A program made the position numbers and the translations under genes. This document shows positions 18,282-29,700 of a DNA stretch of 64,000 bases, piece after piece (the first letter of the stretch is position 1; each line of letters opens with the position of its first letter). Source of the stretch: a virus. The stretch covers positions 1-64,000 of IMG/VR virus record IMGVR_UViG_3300009374_000001; one strand, 5' to 3'. The notes below the pieces were generated by a model. That model saw only the letters and a list, made by a program, of their open reading frames with translations, did no database searches and was not told the origin of the DNA.

Positions 18282-20069
18282 ATGGGAGATATAGTACTGA
18301 CAACAGCGGGTTTACCAATAAGCGAAGGCGGATACGCATTACTTCGTGAATTAGAAAATGGTGAACTTTATAACACAGAGACCAGTATGTCATATACTGT
18401 ATCAGAAATAGCAGATGTTGTTTTAGGCTATTTTGATGCATACAATTTTGATAATTTTTCTCAATTACCAGATACTGAAGGAATACCTGCAGGCTCTCCT
18501 GTCGTGTTAGAGAATACCTCATTTCACTTAACTTGGGCCGAAGCATTGACCACTTGGGAAAATTTAGATACAAACGGATTAATAACATATTCTTTTACTA
18601 TGGACAATTTACAGGTCGGAACAGTGTTTGGCATAGAGAATAAAGCAACAGGTGAAAAAGCAGAAACCACAATGATTGATGGAGATTCTATTAAAAATAT
18701 ATTTGATAAAATTGTTGCAACAAATGCAAACTTTTTAAGTTCATTCAATATTTCCTTTATGGATGAAAGCGGTGATGGAAATGATGATACGATGCTCTTA
18801 AAAAGAAATACTTCTGTGCATGCAGATATCGACTTAATAGCATATCCAAGGTATAAAGGAGAAGGGAGACCTGCTTTATTGTTAACAGTTGATTCTTCTA
18901 CGAACATTAATACATGGGAAAGTATTGGGAATGGTAATTTTTATGAAGTAGAATGGTTTATTGAAAAAGAAAGCAATGAGTATGAAGATTTTTACTATGA
19001 ATCTAGAGGGCTAATATCAACGCACAATAAACTTGCATTAATATTGCCATACCCAGGCAATTATAATGTAATTATGAAGTTGTATGACTCATTTAATAAT
19101 GTTGTTTTAAATCACAATAAAGAAAGCATTACTGTACACCCATACGAAGCTGAAATAGCTGGAGTATATAAAACACTTGGAGATGAAGTTACATGGGAGA
19201 ATGCAAAATATAGCTGGGAAGACTTTACATCAACATGGGAATTACCATTTTTACCAAAAGATATGCCGAGAGAAGAACTTAAATACTTGTATGGAAGCTT
19301 AAGTAGAAGTGGCTTTCCTGCTAGTGATAACCTTGATATGGCAATGTCATTAAGATATATAGATGATAGCGATGATGGGTTTTCTACACTCCCTGGTCCT
19401 TATAGATGGGATAACTTAGAGGATGCAACATGGGAAGATACTAAGCATATTTGGTGGGATGCAACTCTGTTAGGGATTAATACTCCAGCCTCTTTTAGAA
19501 TTAACACTGTTAGTAATGGAGGTACTTTAAGTATTGTTCAGCAGTTACCTATCCCAGATATTGGGACGATAGAATTTACGAGTAATATTCTTTCAGATGC
19601 AGTAAATCTATTAAATGCATCAACAGCACCAGTATTTAGTAAGTATGAGTATAAACTTATAATTGATACAGATACTGGCGTTGAATACTTTATACTTGCG
19701 ATTGCTAAAGAGCTTGGGGAAAGCGGAGATTGGTATCATATAGAACCAAATAACATTGAGCTAAGTCATTTAAACTTACACAAAGATTTAGGTTATACGC
19801 AGAATAATTCAATTATATTTGAAGAACACCAAGAATTACCAAAGCTTACCCATGTTGTATTTTCTGCTGACCATTCTAGAATACCTGGAAAGACGAAAGC
19901 TAAATGGACATTGAATTACAATGATAATATAAGCGAGGATATATATTCAAACAGTAAATACTTTTCTTATCTTTTTAAGAAAGCTGGTAATTATACATTA
20001 TCTTTAGAATTAGAAGATTCAAATGGAAATGTATATAACAAAAATAAAAATATAATAACAATAAAATGA
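18282..20069 (+). CDS. Virion protein with PKD-like domains and repeated Trp motifs
   Basis: The 595-residue protein has two PKD-like segments, at about 245-290 (LPYPGNYNVIMKLYDSFNNV) and 555-595 (KKAGNYTLSLELEDSNGNVY). Tryptophan-acid motifs recur at 84-93 (TWAEALTTWE), 305-320 (TWENAKYSWEDFTSTW) and 376-393 (RWDNLEDATWEDTKHIWW). Such beta-sandwich and Trp motifs suit surface or adaptor proteins of the tail. The stop overlaps the next gene (ATGA). I do not recognise the family. Confidence 0.6.
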   Translation: MGDIVLTTAGLPISEGGYALLRELENGELYNTETSMSYTVSEIADVVLGYFDAYNFDNFSQLPDTEGIPAGSPVVLENTSFHLTWAEALTTWENLDTNGLITYSFTMDNLQVGTVFGIENKATGEKAETTMIDGDSIKNIFDKIVATNANFLSSFNISFMDESGDGNDDTMLLKRNTSVHADIDLIAYPRYKGEGRPALLLTVDSSTNINTWESIGNGNFYEVEWFIEKESNEYEDFYYESRGLISTHNKLALILPYPGNYNVIMKLYDSFNNVVLNHNKESITVHPYEAEIAGVYKTLGDEVTWENAKYSWEDFTSTWELPFLPKDMPREELKYLYGSLSRSGFPASDNLDMAMSLRYIDDSDDGFSTLPGPYRWDNLEDATWEDTKHIWWDATLLGINTPASFRINTVSNGGTLSIVQQLPIPDIGTIEFTSNILSDAVNLLNASTAPVFSKYEYKLIIDTDTGVEYFILAIAKELGESGDWYHIEPNNIELSHLNLHKDLGYTQNNSIIFEEHQELPKLTHVVFSADHSRIPGKTKAKWTLNYNDNISEDIYSNSKYFSYLFKKAGNYTLSLELEDSNGNVYNKNKNIITIK

Positions 20070-20509
20070 AACTAACAGAAGCACAATTAAGAGAAACTAT
20101 CCAAGAAGTTATTAAAGAAGATGGAATTAATGAAGCTAAAGGTGAAGAAGCTAAAGCAATCTACAAAGAGTTTACAGATCTTGTTAAAGAATATAGAAAA
20201 AAAATTAAAGCTAAGGTTCTTCAAACGGGGCGCGGGTCTCATAGCTTAAACTTTGGCATTGAATCATTTTCTCATCACATTTTACCACAAACCACTGTTT
20301 ATTTTGTAGATGAAAGTATTTTTGGTGATGATTCTCACGAGATAGAAAAAGTAAGTTTTTCTTCAAGCAACATGGAAAGTAAAAAAGATTTAGACGTTTT
20401 CATTACATTACTAAAAGAAATTCAAAACAATTGGGAATTAATGGAAGAATATAAAGAAAAAGAAAAAGAGATTCAAGCAAGACTTGATGACCTACGTACA
20501 AAAAAATAA
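20066..20509 (+). CDS. Tagged protein of unknown function (class B N-terminal tag)
   Basis: The N-terminus, MKLTEAQLRETIQEVIKEDG followed by INEA, matches the second tag type seen at 37172, 44459, 45312 and 46330, with a possible INE|A cleavage site near residues 22-25. The rest (147 residues) is charged with a predicted coiled coil at the C-terminus (EEYKEKEKEIQARLDDLRTK). It lies between large tail genes and overlaps the upstream gene, so it is probably expressed late with them. I infer packaging into the virion; the function is unknown. Confidence 0.65.
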   Translation: MKLTEAQLRETIQEVIKEDGINEAKGEEAKAIYKEFTDLVKEYRKKIKAKVLQTGRGSHSLNFGIESFSHHILPQTTVYFVDESIFGDDSHEIEKVSFSSSNMESKKDLDVFITLLKEIQNNWELMEEYKEKEKEIQARLDDLRTKK

Positions 20510-20517
20510 ATTAGACT

Positions 20518-21138
20518 ATGTCAATTACAACAAAAGAGCTATCAGCAACAGCTTCATTATATCAGTCAAGATTTGATATTAACGAAAATTTTGCTATAGT
20601 AACAGATGCGATTAATGATGTACATGCGTATTTAGATGTAGATGCACAGATTTTAGACGGCATGACGAATGTTAAGTCAAATGCACTTTCAATTGGAGAT
20701 CAAGCAGATCCTTCATTTTCAGTGACATCAAGCTTAGCGTCATTTACATGTCCTATAACTTTTAATGATCTTGCAACATTTAATAAACCAGTTATTAGTC
20801 CATCATACGCAGATAAAACATTCGATGGCGGTTCTACATATACTTTAAGTGAAGTTTCAAGCGACCCAGATAACGTATATAAGCTTAAGGTTGCTAACGG
20901 AGACGGGAGCGACGTTAATGTAACTTTACCAGCTGGGGCAAACGGACAAAAAGTTATGCTAATCTCAGAAGATTCATCAGATTTTACAGGTAAAGAAATG
21001 ATTATAACATCAGATTCATTGTTATTGCCAGGTTCTAGTACTATGGTAAAATTTACAGGACAGAATCAAACTGCAACATTTATACAGGTAGATAACAACT
21101 GGTATTTGGAATCATCTTTTGGCATTACTGTAGCATAA
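20518..21138 (+). CDS. Probable fiber or decoration protein
   Basis: The 206-residue protein is Ser/Thr/Asp-rich with a helical start (RFDINENFAIVTDAINDVHA) and a beta-rich C-terminal domain (YTLSEVSSDPDNVYKLKVAN, NVTLPAGANGQKVMLISEDS) that resembles generic phage fiber shaft or head-domain repeats. It precedes the large tail proteins. No enzyme motif is present. Confidence 0.6.
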   Translation: MSITTKELSATASLYQSRFDINENFAIVTDAINDVHAYLDVDAQILDGMTNVKSNALSIGDQADPSFSVTSSLASFTCPITFNDLATFNKPVISPSYADKTFDGGSTYTLSEVSSDPDNVYKLKVANGDGSDVNVTLPAGANGQKVMLISEDSSDFTGKEMIITSDSLLLPGSSTMVKFTGQNQTATFIQVDNNWYLESSFGITVA

Positions 21139-21157
21139 ATAAAAGAAAATAATAACA

Positions 21158-23245
21158 ATGGCAACACCATTAATCAGAACATTACAAGTACAGGGCGGTA
21201 CTTTGTATGCATTTACATCAGCGTCGCAAGACTTGACTATGGCGTTTGGTAATGAAGATCTTAACTTTGAATTTTCAAAGTTTGCATTAATAGATATTCC
21301 AGATATGGATGTCCCTTCACAGGGTGAAAATTTCATACAGTTTAATACTATTGATGGAAGAATTTTTGATCAAGAACCAAACGATACTAACGTTGAGCTT
21401 GCTCAATCATTACAGAATTATGCATTAAATCTAGAATCATTATTATTAATAGATGATGATTATAATTCAGGTTTAAAGAGAACAGTAGCTGAGCGTGTAT
21501 TCTGGAAATGGATGAAAGAACTGGGGGCAATAAGATTTCAAGAAGCAAGCGCAGATGATACTTTATTAACAAACAAGTATAAAGAAGAAAATAGCGTAGA
21601 TAACCAATATAACCGCGTAGTAAAATATATGGGAGATATCGAAATAACAAACAACGTGAACTACGCAGGAAACTCGTATTCAGAATTATATCTAAATATA
21701 CCGAGTCATGTCGGTGCGCAACCTGCCATACTATTTGATACAATTTCAGATGCAAATTATTATCCATCAATGGCTGTACTAAATTCTAGCGAATATGTTT
21801 ATGGCAGAGATGATAGTACAATACATCCAGATGGGCTAAGTATTAGTGCATATTATGACTATGATGCACTAGTTAATTATGGTACAGCAGAGACTAGCGA
21901 TGGCACAGAAAATGCAAGATGGCATGAGGCATGGGAAGAAGACTCATATTATACAGATTTAACATTTGATAATGTAGAAAATGATTTAATTATAAAAGAT
22001 CATGCTGATTACCCAACAGCAGACTCATTTACAACTATAACATACAAGCGTAGTAAATTAGACGGAATAAGTCTCGATTGGAATCCTGAATCATATAAAG
22101 AGATTCAAGATGAAGTAAATATGGAAACTTTATATGACTATGCACAGGCAAGCAACTCAAGCTCATTTAAGTTTAATGCTGCTTTGATTTATTATGATTT
22201 ATACAATACATCTAATAGGGATGATTCTGTGACTAATTTGTATGGCATACTAATTTTAGATAACATATATGAGACTACGAATAAATCATACATTCAGCGA
22301 TATGATAAATTTAAGCCAGATGCAGTTACTAAACTTAATGGTAATGCATACGGGTTAAAAGTTAATATTAAATTCGATACAAGCATTGATAATGTAGCAA
22401 TAGAATCTAACATTAATGACTATAATACTATGTCAATGGATCTTTTTAATGATGCAAGTTTAATTATTCAAAATTCTGCGCACTTAGTTGAAAATATACA
22501 AGAACAAAGTAACTCATTCGCAGCTAGAATAGACAATTTAGAAGCACTAGCTTTTTCAAGCACAAATGTTGTAGAAATGCAAGCTAAGTTAGCTGAATTT
22601 GAACAATCATTAATAGATGCAAAGATGATGTATGATAGTGCAACTTCTTTAGTTGACTTGATAAGTCAAAATGCAAACGATATTACTGCATTAGCAGATG
22701 GAGCACTAAATAAAAATATTCAATATAATCTCGATGTATTTGAAGGAAGTGATGGTATTTCTATAAGCAAAGCTTCGCCTAATTCAATTAAAATCATTAA
22801 CAGAAATCAAGCATACAATATAAATAGATTTTATGAGTATGATAAAGATACAAATGAAAAGTTTAATGAAGTCACAGCAGCTTCACCGTTTTCATTATTG
22901 ACATCATCTAGTAAATCATTATACTTGAAGTTAATTCCGTTTACGAATATGGCAAGGGTAAGCGTTGAAGATTCTGCAAACGATAATCTTAATATTTACA
23001 TTGATGATTATATAAACAGATTTAAAAATGGTCAAACATTAAAAATTTCATGGAATAGCGAAATGGATTTGAATGGCTTTAATGTTAATATATTTACAGA
23101 TTCAAGAAATAGATTTAGAACTGGAACATACGGTAAAATTATAAAATCTATCTCAAATAGCAGTTTTATAACAAATAAACCAGTCATAGAAATTATATGT
23201 ATTAGTGAAAGTACATATGAGTTCGGCATAGACATTTTAAGATAA
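21158..23245 (+). CDS. Large virion structural protein (695 residues)
   Basis: The N-terminus MATPLIRTLQVQGGTLYAFT with FGNEDLNFEFSKFALIDIP is of a kind I recall from structural proteins of other large myoviruses. Residues about 430-510 look like a coiled coil (EQSNSFAARIDNLEALAFSS and following). The rest is mixed and Asn/Tyr/Asp-rich. It is the first of three large proteins that are probably part of the outer baseplate or the fiber network. Confidence 0.6.
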   Translation: MATPLIRTLQVQGGTLYAFTSASQDLTMAFGNEDLNFEFSKFALIDIPDMDVPSQGENFIQFNTIDGRIFDQEPNDTNVELAQSLQNYALNLESLLLIDDDYNSGLKRTVAERVFWKWMKELGAIRFQEASADDTLLTNKYKEENSVDNQYNRVVKYMGDIEITNNVNYAGNSYSELYLNIPSHVGAQPAILFDTISDANYYPSMAVLNSSEYVYGRDDSTIHPDGLSISAYYDYDALVNYGTAETSDGTENARWHEAWEEDSYYTDLTFDNVENDLIIKDHADYPTADSFTTITYKRSKLDGISLDWNPESYKEIQDEVNMETLYDYAQASNSSSFKFNAALIYYDLYNTSNRDDSVTNLYGILILDNIYETTNKSYIQRYDKFKPDAVTKLNGNAYGLKVNIKFDTSIDNVAIESNINDYNTMSMDLFNDASLIIQNSAHLVENIQEQSNSFAARIDNLEALAFSSTNVVEMQAKLAEFEQSLIDAKMMYDSATSLVDLISQNANDITALADGALNKNIQYNLDVFEGSDGISISKASPNSIKIINRNQAYNINRFYEYDKDTNEKFNEVTAASPFSLLTSSSKSLYLKLIPFTNMARVSVEDSANDNLNIYIDDYINRFKNGQTLKISWNSEMDLNGFNVNIFTDSRNRFRTGTYGKIIKSISNSSFITNKPVIEIICISESTYEFGIDILR

Positions 23246-23257
23246 AAATAATAAAAG

Positions 23258-26200
23258 ATGGCAAATAACACAATAAATTCAGACGGTGATATTATAACAG
23301 AAAACCCTGTAACAGATATCCCTACAAATTCGTTAGCTAGTAAAGTTGCACAGTATGTAAGATTAAACACAAATGCAATAGATACTTATTCTAAGATTAG
23401 CGAAGCAGTTTATTCTGACAAAGATAACGTCACGCTTACGATATTGAAAGATGATCATTCAAGAGTAAATATCAATATACCTACATTTGGGTGGATGGTG
23501 AAAGAACTTGAAAGACTTAACTTGAATTTTGAAAATTTATCAAGTTTTTCAGGGCAAGAAGTTGCTGTTCAATTAGCAGACGGGACATTTCAAAAAGTAA
23601 TAAAATCAGAATTGCTAAAAGAAGCAAATGATATCTCAGGGCTAGAAGTTCCAAGTAAATTTAATACTAAATCAAACTGGTTCTTTGAAGACTTTTTAAA
23701 TCCACAGCTCTATATAGCGCTTGACTTTTCAGATAAAATTGACATCGCAACAGAAGATGTTAAAGTAAAAAGGTATATTCTTGATTTAAGTGAAAGCGTT
23801 ATACAAGAACACTTTGATAATAATTTCAAAGGAAGCTCCTCTATTAATCATGATTTGTTTAACAGCTTTTTAACTGATAATAACATATCATATGAATTAG
23901 ATGAAGATATTGTTAAAATGCCACCAAGAACAGTTAATTATGAGGGTAATTTTTCAGTTATATCAATACTTAAAGACGCTAATGATAATAAAAACATTTA
24001 TCAATTAAATAAACTTTCATACACAGATTTAAAGAGTGGAGTAAGTGACGGTTTGATGATAAACACAGGAGATACATTAAAGCTCAATAATACTAATACA
24101 AGATATACAATTACAGCTATTGATAAAGCTACTAAAACTATTAAAGTTAATTTAATGGACGGGAGAGATATACTCAAGGTAGGAGCAAATGTTCTATCAA
24201 TCTATAAGGGATATGAGAGTGATTTATCAACTAATATAAATATAGGATTTGATGAAAATTTAGTTATATTCGTTAAGGGAATCAATCCAATTAGTAAAAT
24301 AGAGTCGAAGCACTGGTCAAATGGTATTGGATTTAGTAGTAATGAACTAACGATTATAGATAGTGCTGGTAAACATATGAGCTTAGCAGATTATTATGAT
24401 GAATATGTCGTAGACTTCGGTAGATTTATACATTCATATCAATTAGATAATGTCCCGCCATCAGCATTTGGAGTTACTCCAAATGCACCAGAACTTGATA
24501 GTAGAGATTTTAGAGTAACATCTATTAACGATCATCTTACAGGTTCTGATGCATTTAAAAATGTACAAGATTTACAATCAACGAAAGAAGAAGCAGAGAG
24601 TAAGGTTAAAGCATTCGATACAGAGCTTAAAGCTCAACGAGATCTAATGAGTAACAAAGAGTACTCGACAGATGCTGAATATCAAGCAGATAGAACTGTA
24701 TATAGAAGTTTAGTAAATGACCGTGAAACTGAAAGCACGCTATTTGCTTCAGTTGTAAGGGATATTAAAAGTACTATTAATGATACTAATTTAGTTAACG
24801 TAAGCCCAAAGTACAGAGTTCGTGGTTTTTGGGAGATTCCACAAGCACAAACTCATAAATCTACAGGAGACCAGAAAGTTATAGGGTTTATACTTAACTA
24901 TAGATATTTAACAAAGTCTGGAGATTCTAGCAATACTGAAACATTTGACTTTGGTAGTGAAGATTCAAAGAAGCGTGGTACATTTTCTGATTGGATCGAA
25001 ATGAAATCACCAGTATTAATACGAGCACTAAATGCATCAGGTAAATACGAATGGGTTAGTAGCTCAGTTGAGAATGGAGATCTTATAAATATCAATCAAC
25101 TAGATATTCCGATTAACTATGGTGAAACTGTAGAAGTTAGAATTAAATCAGTTTCAGAAGCAGGCTATCCAAGTAATTCTATGATGTCAGAATGGAGCAA
25201 CTCAATTAGAATTAATTTCCCTGATTCTTTAAATAAGTTAACACCACTAGGCTCTATTATAAAGGAAAATTTACAAGATTTATCTAAAATCAAAATGTGG
25301 GAAGAGCTACAGGGCTTAGGCGTTTTTAGCCATGTAGAATCATCTTATAAATCAGGAGGTAAAGAGTATTTGCATGATGCAAATTCAATTTCATCTGGCT
25401 TCTTTACACCAGAACAAAGCCCAATAGCATTATATGATAAGCTTAACGAATTATCAAATATGATTAGCCAGTTGCAAACAGAATTAAGTAAAACTAAAGG
25501 CGAAATGAGTGTTAAAGTAATTGCTCCAGATGGTACTATTATTCCAGTTAAGATAAATGGAACTACAAACATTTTTGCAGGATTTTATAAGAATGACGTA
25601 GAAGGCATGGCTATTAAAAAAGGTGCAATTATTAGTAAAGAATATGAAGTGGTTATAGAAAATATACAAGCTGGACCAGTCGAACTTGCAAGTTTACTCC
25701 CAGGGAGTGTAAATACAGAAATTTACTCATCTGGAGATTTTTTCAATAATGGTAATGAAGTTTCATCTGTAGTCGACAATAACTTATATTTTATGAATAA
25801 CGGGAGATATGACTATGTGCCTGTTAATTATATGTCTGAGCTAGATCAATTACAACCATATCAGGGAAGACAGACAAATGGACAGAGCGTGTATGTAAGA
25901 CTTAAGTCTATCGATGGTGCGCATAATAACTATTCAGATATTGATTTAGATACAAATTCTGTTCCAGCAAATGCAAATAGAAATAATTATGAATACAGTG
26001 CAGATTCTATTCCAAGTACAGAAGTTGGAGGTAGCACAGCATTTATATGGAAGTATAAATATTTTAACATGCACCCAGAGTTAATAGACACAAGCAATGT
26101 AAATGATTATGCTAATTCTTTATATGTGCATAAAGATCACCCTATTGTAGCAGACTATCACCCTGCAGCATTTGAATATAGCGCAGAAGTTACAACAGCA

Positions 26201-26707
26201 TTGTCAGATATAAATACAAACGGCAAAATTGTTCATAATAAGTATTTTAAAACAACGCTCAATAACGCATATTTTAATGACGGAAATAGAGCAATGAAGT
26301 CACAATTTGTTGAAAACGATCAATATCTACTAGGCGGCAGAAGCTGCGGGTGTTATCTTTTTGTCAAATTAAACAACAAAGAAAGTTTAAATATTGGAGG
26401 TGAAACTCAATTCTCATATAAAAATATAGCAATGGGCTCAGAAAATGCAATAAGATTTCCTATAGTATTTCAATACAGAATGACAGATTATTCTGGAGCG
26501 AATGATGGTGGCTCTGGCTTTATAGACGGAGATCCAGAAAATTCAGGCTTTTTACAATACAACAAAACAATAGGTTTTGATATTAAAGAAAAAGATAATG
26601 ATATTACAAGCTTTGATTTGAAATTTAATGTAACGTATAAAGAACTAGGATTTGGGAGTACGAAATTTAGCCCACAGGACTTAGGTAACACCGGCGGTGA
26701 ACAATAA
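23258..26707 (+). CDS. Large virion structural protein (1149 residues) with coiled coil and Fn3-like region
   Basis: A coiled-coil segment lies at about residues 425-510 (STKEEAESKVKAFDTELKAQ). After it comes a fibronectin-III-like stretch ending in VEVRIKSVSEAGYPSNSMMS, and a second short coiled coil near 730 (KLNELSNMISQLQTELSKTK). The C-terminal third is beta-rich. These parts fit an extended tail or fiber protein. The ATG follows the previous stop by 12 bases. No enzymatic motif is visible. Confidence 0.6.
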   Translation: MANNTINSDGDIITENPVTDIPTNSLASKVAQYVRLNTNAIDTYSKISEAVYSDKDNVTLTILKDDHSRVNINIPTFGWMVKELERLNLNFENLSSFSGQEVAVQLADGTFQKVIKSELLKEANDISGLEVPSKFNTKSNWFFEDFLNPQLYIALDFSDKIDIATEDVKVKRYILDLSESVIQEHFDNNFKGSSSINHDLFNSFLTDNNISYELDEDIVKMPPRTVNYEGNFSVISILKDANDNKNIYQLNKLSYTDLKSGVSDGLMINTGDTLKLNNTNTRYTITAIDKATKTIKVNLMDGRDILKVGANVLSIYKGYESDLSTNINIGFDENLVIFVKGINPISKIESKHWSNGIGFSSNELTIIDSAGKHMSLADYYDEYVVDFGRFIHSYQLDNVPPSAFGVTPNAPELDSRDFRVTSINDHLTGSDAFKNVQDLQSTKEEAESKVKAFDTELKAQRDLMSNKEYSTDAEYQADRTVYRSLVNDRETESTLFASVVRDIKSTINDTNLVNVSPKYRVRGFWEIPQAQTHKSTGDQKVIGFILNYRYLTKSGDSSNTETFDFGSEDSKKRGTFSDWIEMKSPVLIRALNASGKYEWVSSSVENGDLININQLDIPINYGETVEVRIKSVSEAGYPSNSMMSEWSNSIRINFPDSLNKLTPLGSIIKENLQDLSKIKMWEELQGLGVFSHVESSYKSGGKEYLHDANSISSGFFTPEQSPIALYDKLNELSNMISQLQTELSKTKGEMSVKVIAPDGTIIPVKINGTTNIFAGFYKNDVEGMAIKKGAIISKEYEVVIENIQAGPVELASLLPGSVNTEIYSSGDFFNNGNEVSSVVDNNLYFMNNGRYDYVPVNYMSELDQLQPYQGRQTNGQSVYVRLKSIDGAHNNYSDIDLDTNSVPANANRNNYEYSADSIPSTEVGGSTAFIWKYKYFNMHPELIDTSNVNDYANSLYVHKDHPIVADYHPAAFEYSAEVTTALSDINTNGKIVHNKYFKTTLNNAYFNDGNRAMKSQFVENDQYLLGGRSCGCYLFVKLNNKESLNIGGETQFSYKNIAMGSENAIRFPIVFQYRMTDYSGANDGGSGFIDGDPENSGFLQYNKTIGFDIKEKDNDITSFDLKFNVTYKELGFGSTKFSPQDLGNTGGEQ

Positions 26708-26725
26708 AAATAATATTTAAATATA

Positions 26726-29700
26726 GTGAATGTAGATTTAACTCATGATGCATCATTTCAACTATTACGAACAAATCCTAAGTTAACTGGAAACGTTAAA
26801 CTGATTGCTAATAGTTCAAATGATATTTTTTTAGAAGCTTTTGATGTTGGGAGTGCTTTAAGTAAAAAGAAGTATAAAAAGTACCCAGTATCAAGTTCTG
26901 GAAAGTATGAAGAAGACTTGATTCGTTTTTATGATAACGGAAATTTATCTCTAAAGAATATTTTTGAAATTGAAAATATACAATTAGATGTAAAGCGCAA
27001 GTTTAATTCACAGTATTATACGAAATATTGGTCTGGTGGTGATTACGCTCCAAATTACTATGATGAAAATTTTAGCTATTTTGCTCCACTATGGCTTAAT
27101 AAAAATGTTCCAGATTATTTTATAATTTTTAGAAATGAAGATAGTTTAACAGAGCATATTGATGAATCTAATTTATTTGAAAAATCAACAATTGTTAAAA
27201 CATTTAGTCTAAAGGAAGATAGTTCAATAGGGAAGTATATAAGAAGCTACTCAGATAGGCTTTTTCAATACTCAGATGCTCTATCAATTTCATTTAATAA
27301 AAATATAGGTGCAACTATTACAGGCATCGATGTAACTAAGGGTGGTTTTGTCAATAAAAGCGAAATAATAAACAGCAATTTTATATCGACAGACGGGAGC
27401 ATTATTAACGATGATGAATATATTACTTTAGGGTTTGAACGAAATGGGTTAGCAATTGGAAATATCTTGAATCTTGAATTTATGTTTAACGATGAAAATG
27501 CTGAAATTTTTAAGCCTTATAGATATTTCGGTTTATATATATCTGAGAATGAACTCGGGACTTTTAGATTAGACGGCTCAGCTGCGCTACGTGATATAGA
27601 TAATGAAAAAAATCAAATACCTAAAATTTCTAGCGAGTATGACACTAATGAAACAAATTTAAGTGACTTTATCCAAGCGAATATAGACGGAATAGCAGTA
27701 TATCCAGAATATGAATCTACGCCAAAGTCTCAATATATGAGTGATAAGCCAAGTTATTTAATCCCGAATGAAGAAGACTTGCAGTTTAACTCAGTATTTT
27801 ATTTAAAAGGAAAAAGCGGTGATTTTTATAATTTTAAGAATAATTCTGATAGTAGCTTTAAGAAGATTAGACTTGCAGCTAACAAAATTAACTGGAAAGA
27901 TTTAACAGGTGGTAATGAAATAGTACTATCAGCGCATGTACAGCAGAATAATATAAATGGTATAGCAAGATTTGAATTTGCAATGAAAGATGCTCCTAAG
28001 CATGGTGATAGATTTTTTATAGCTAGACCTAAAAGACAATCATATGAACTAATTCTTTCAAATGTTTCTGAGTTTGACACTATTAGAATAGCATATACAG
28101 AAAAAGATTACATCGATTTTGCAATACCACCAGATTCAGGAGATATTTTAGGTGAAGCATATCAAGCTTGCATAGATGCATGGGAATCTACGCCTGTTCT
28201 TGAATTTACAAAGTACCAAGTTTCTAGACAGGGAGATAAGCTTGTAATTCTTGAAAATGATTTTCACGGAGAAGACTCAGATTTTAATGTTAGTAATTTA
28301 TCAGGCGGAGATACCTCATGTACTTTAAATAAATTGGTATCATCAGAATTTAAAAAATATGTAGTAACTGCTATTGATCATAATCTTATAAGCGAGGGTG
28401 AATTATTAACGCTTAAAAGAGGCAAGCATTTAAATAAATTCTTTTCTAATCAAGGTACTCTTAAAGAAGTTACTAATGCACTTGTTGATGCATTAAACGA
28501 GGGTGAAAATCTCCCATATAAAGTTATTATCATAGATAAAAATTCACATAAAATTCTTGCTACTGCAAAGAGCGATGGTGAAAGATCAAATTCTATAATA
28601 TTTGGAGAATATAAATTGAATACTGGAGATTCTATAAGTTTAGAATTTCAAGCAATATCTCAGCATAACATCGATGGATATAATAGCTGGAGTTTTATTG
28701 GCGGGAGTGATTCCCCATATAATAAAATAACAATAGATAAAGATTTGTTTTCAGCATTTAATGAAGATGAGAAATTTATAAGGGGAATTAGACCGCCAAG
28801 TAGAGATAACGAGCTACTCCAGATAGCATACGTATGTTCTTATATCGACGAACCAATATATGATACGCTAAACAACATAATAGATTTTAGAGATATTGAT
28901 ACAAAGGTAACAGTTTATACAGAAAAAAATACAAAAATATACATAGACTCAACAGAATCAATTGGCTTGTATGAGCTATATAACATACCATTTGGTGCAC
29001 TATCTATATTTAAAGTAAAAGACTTTGATTTTAATTTCTATAGCACAGAATATAGTATTTCCGATGAATTGAAAAGTGAATTAATTTTTTATAAAGACAT
29101 TTTTAATAATGCGACTAATAACAACCCAGATATAGAATACTTTATAAATAACGTAGGCTTTAATTCTGTCAACACAGTTGATTCAAATGGAACGATAATA
29201 CCAGCAGAAAATGAGTATACATTGTTTAATGAAAATGCAGGAAATAATAAGCATAAGTCTAGAATAAATCCATATATTACTAAATGGTCATCATTATCAA
29301 ATACAGATTCTAGATTAAATCCGCATAGATTAAATTCTTCGATAGCATTTAGTAATGCAGGCATTTTGCCAATCACAAAGGCAGATGAACGACTTTCTTT
29401 TGCATTTACGCACGAATGGTTCTATCTTCATACAATGCCAAATTGGCTAGGAGCGGTTGATTTAGAATTAAACGATATTAAAAACTATTTTGACTATGCG
29501 ATAGACATAAGCGAAGATGGCTTATATAATAGCAATGTCAATTACTTTGAAAAGTACTTCACGATTAATACACTAAGGAAAGTTATTTTAGATGATTTAG
29601 CAAATCCATATAGTGCAACTGTAACTAGAGGAGAACAGGAAGTTGTAGAAACTCAGCATAGATATAGCAAAGTTAATGCACATGGTGAAACTATTTTTAG

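Noticed and set aside
18112-18588. Minus-strand frame of 158 codons rich in Leu, Cys and Tyr
   Set aside because: It spans the junction of two well-supported plus-strand tail genes and has an implausible composition.
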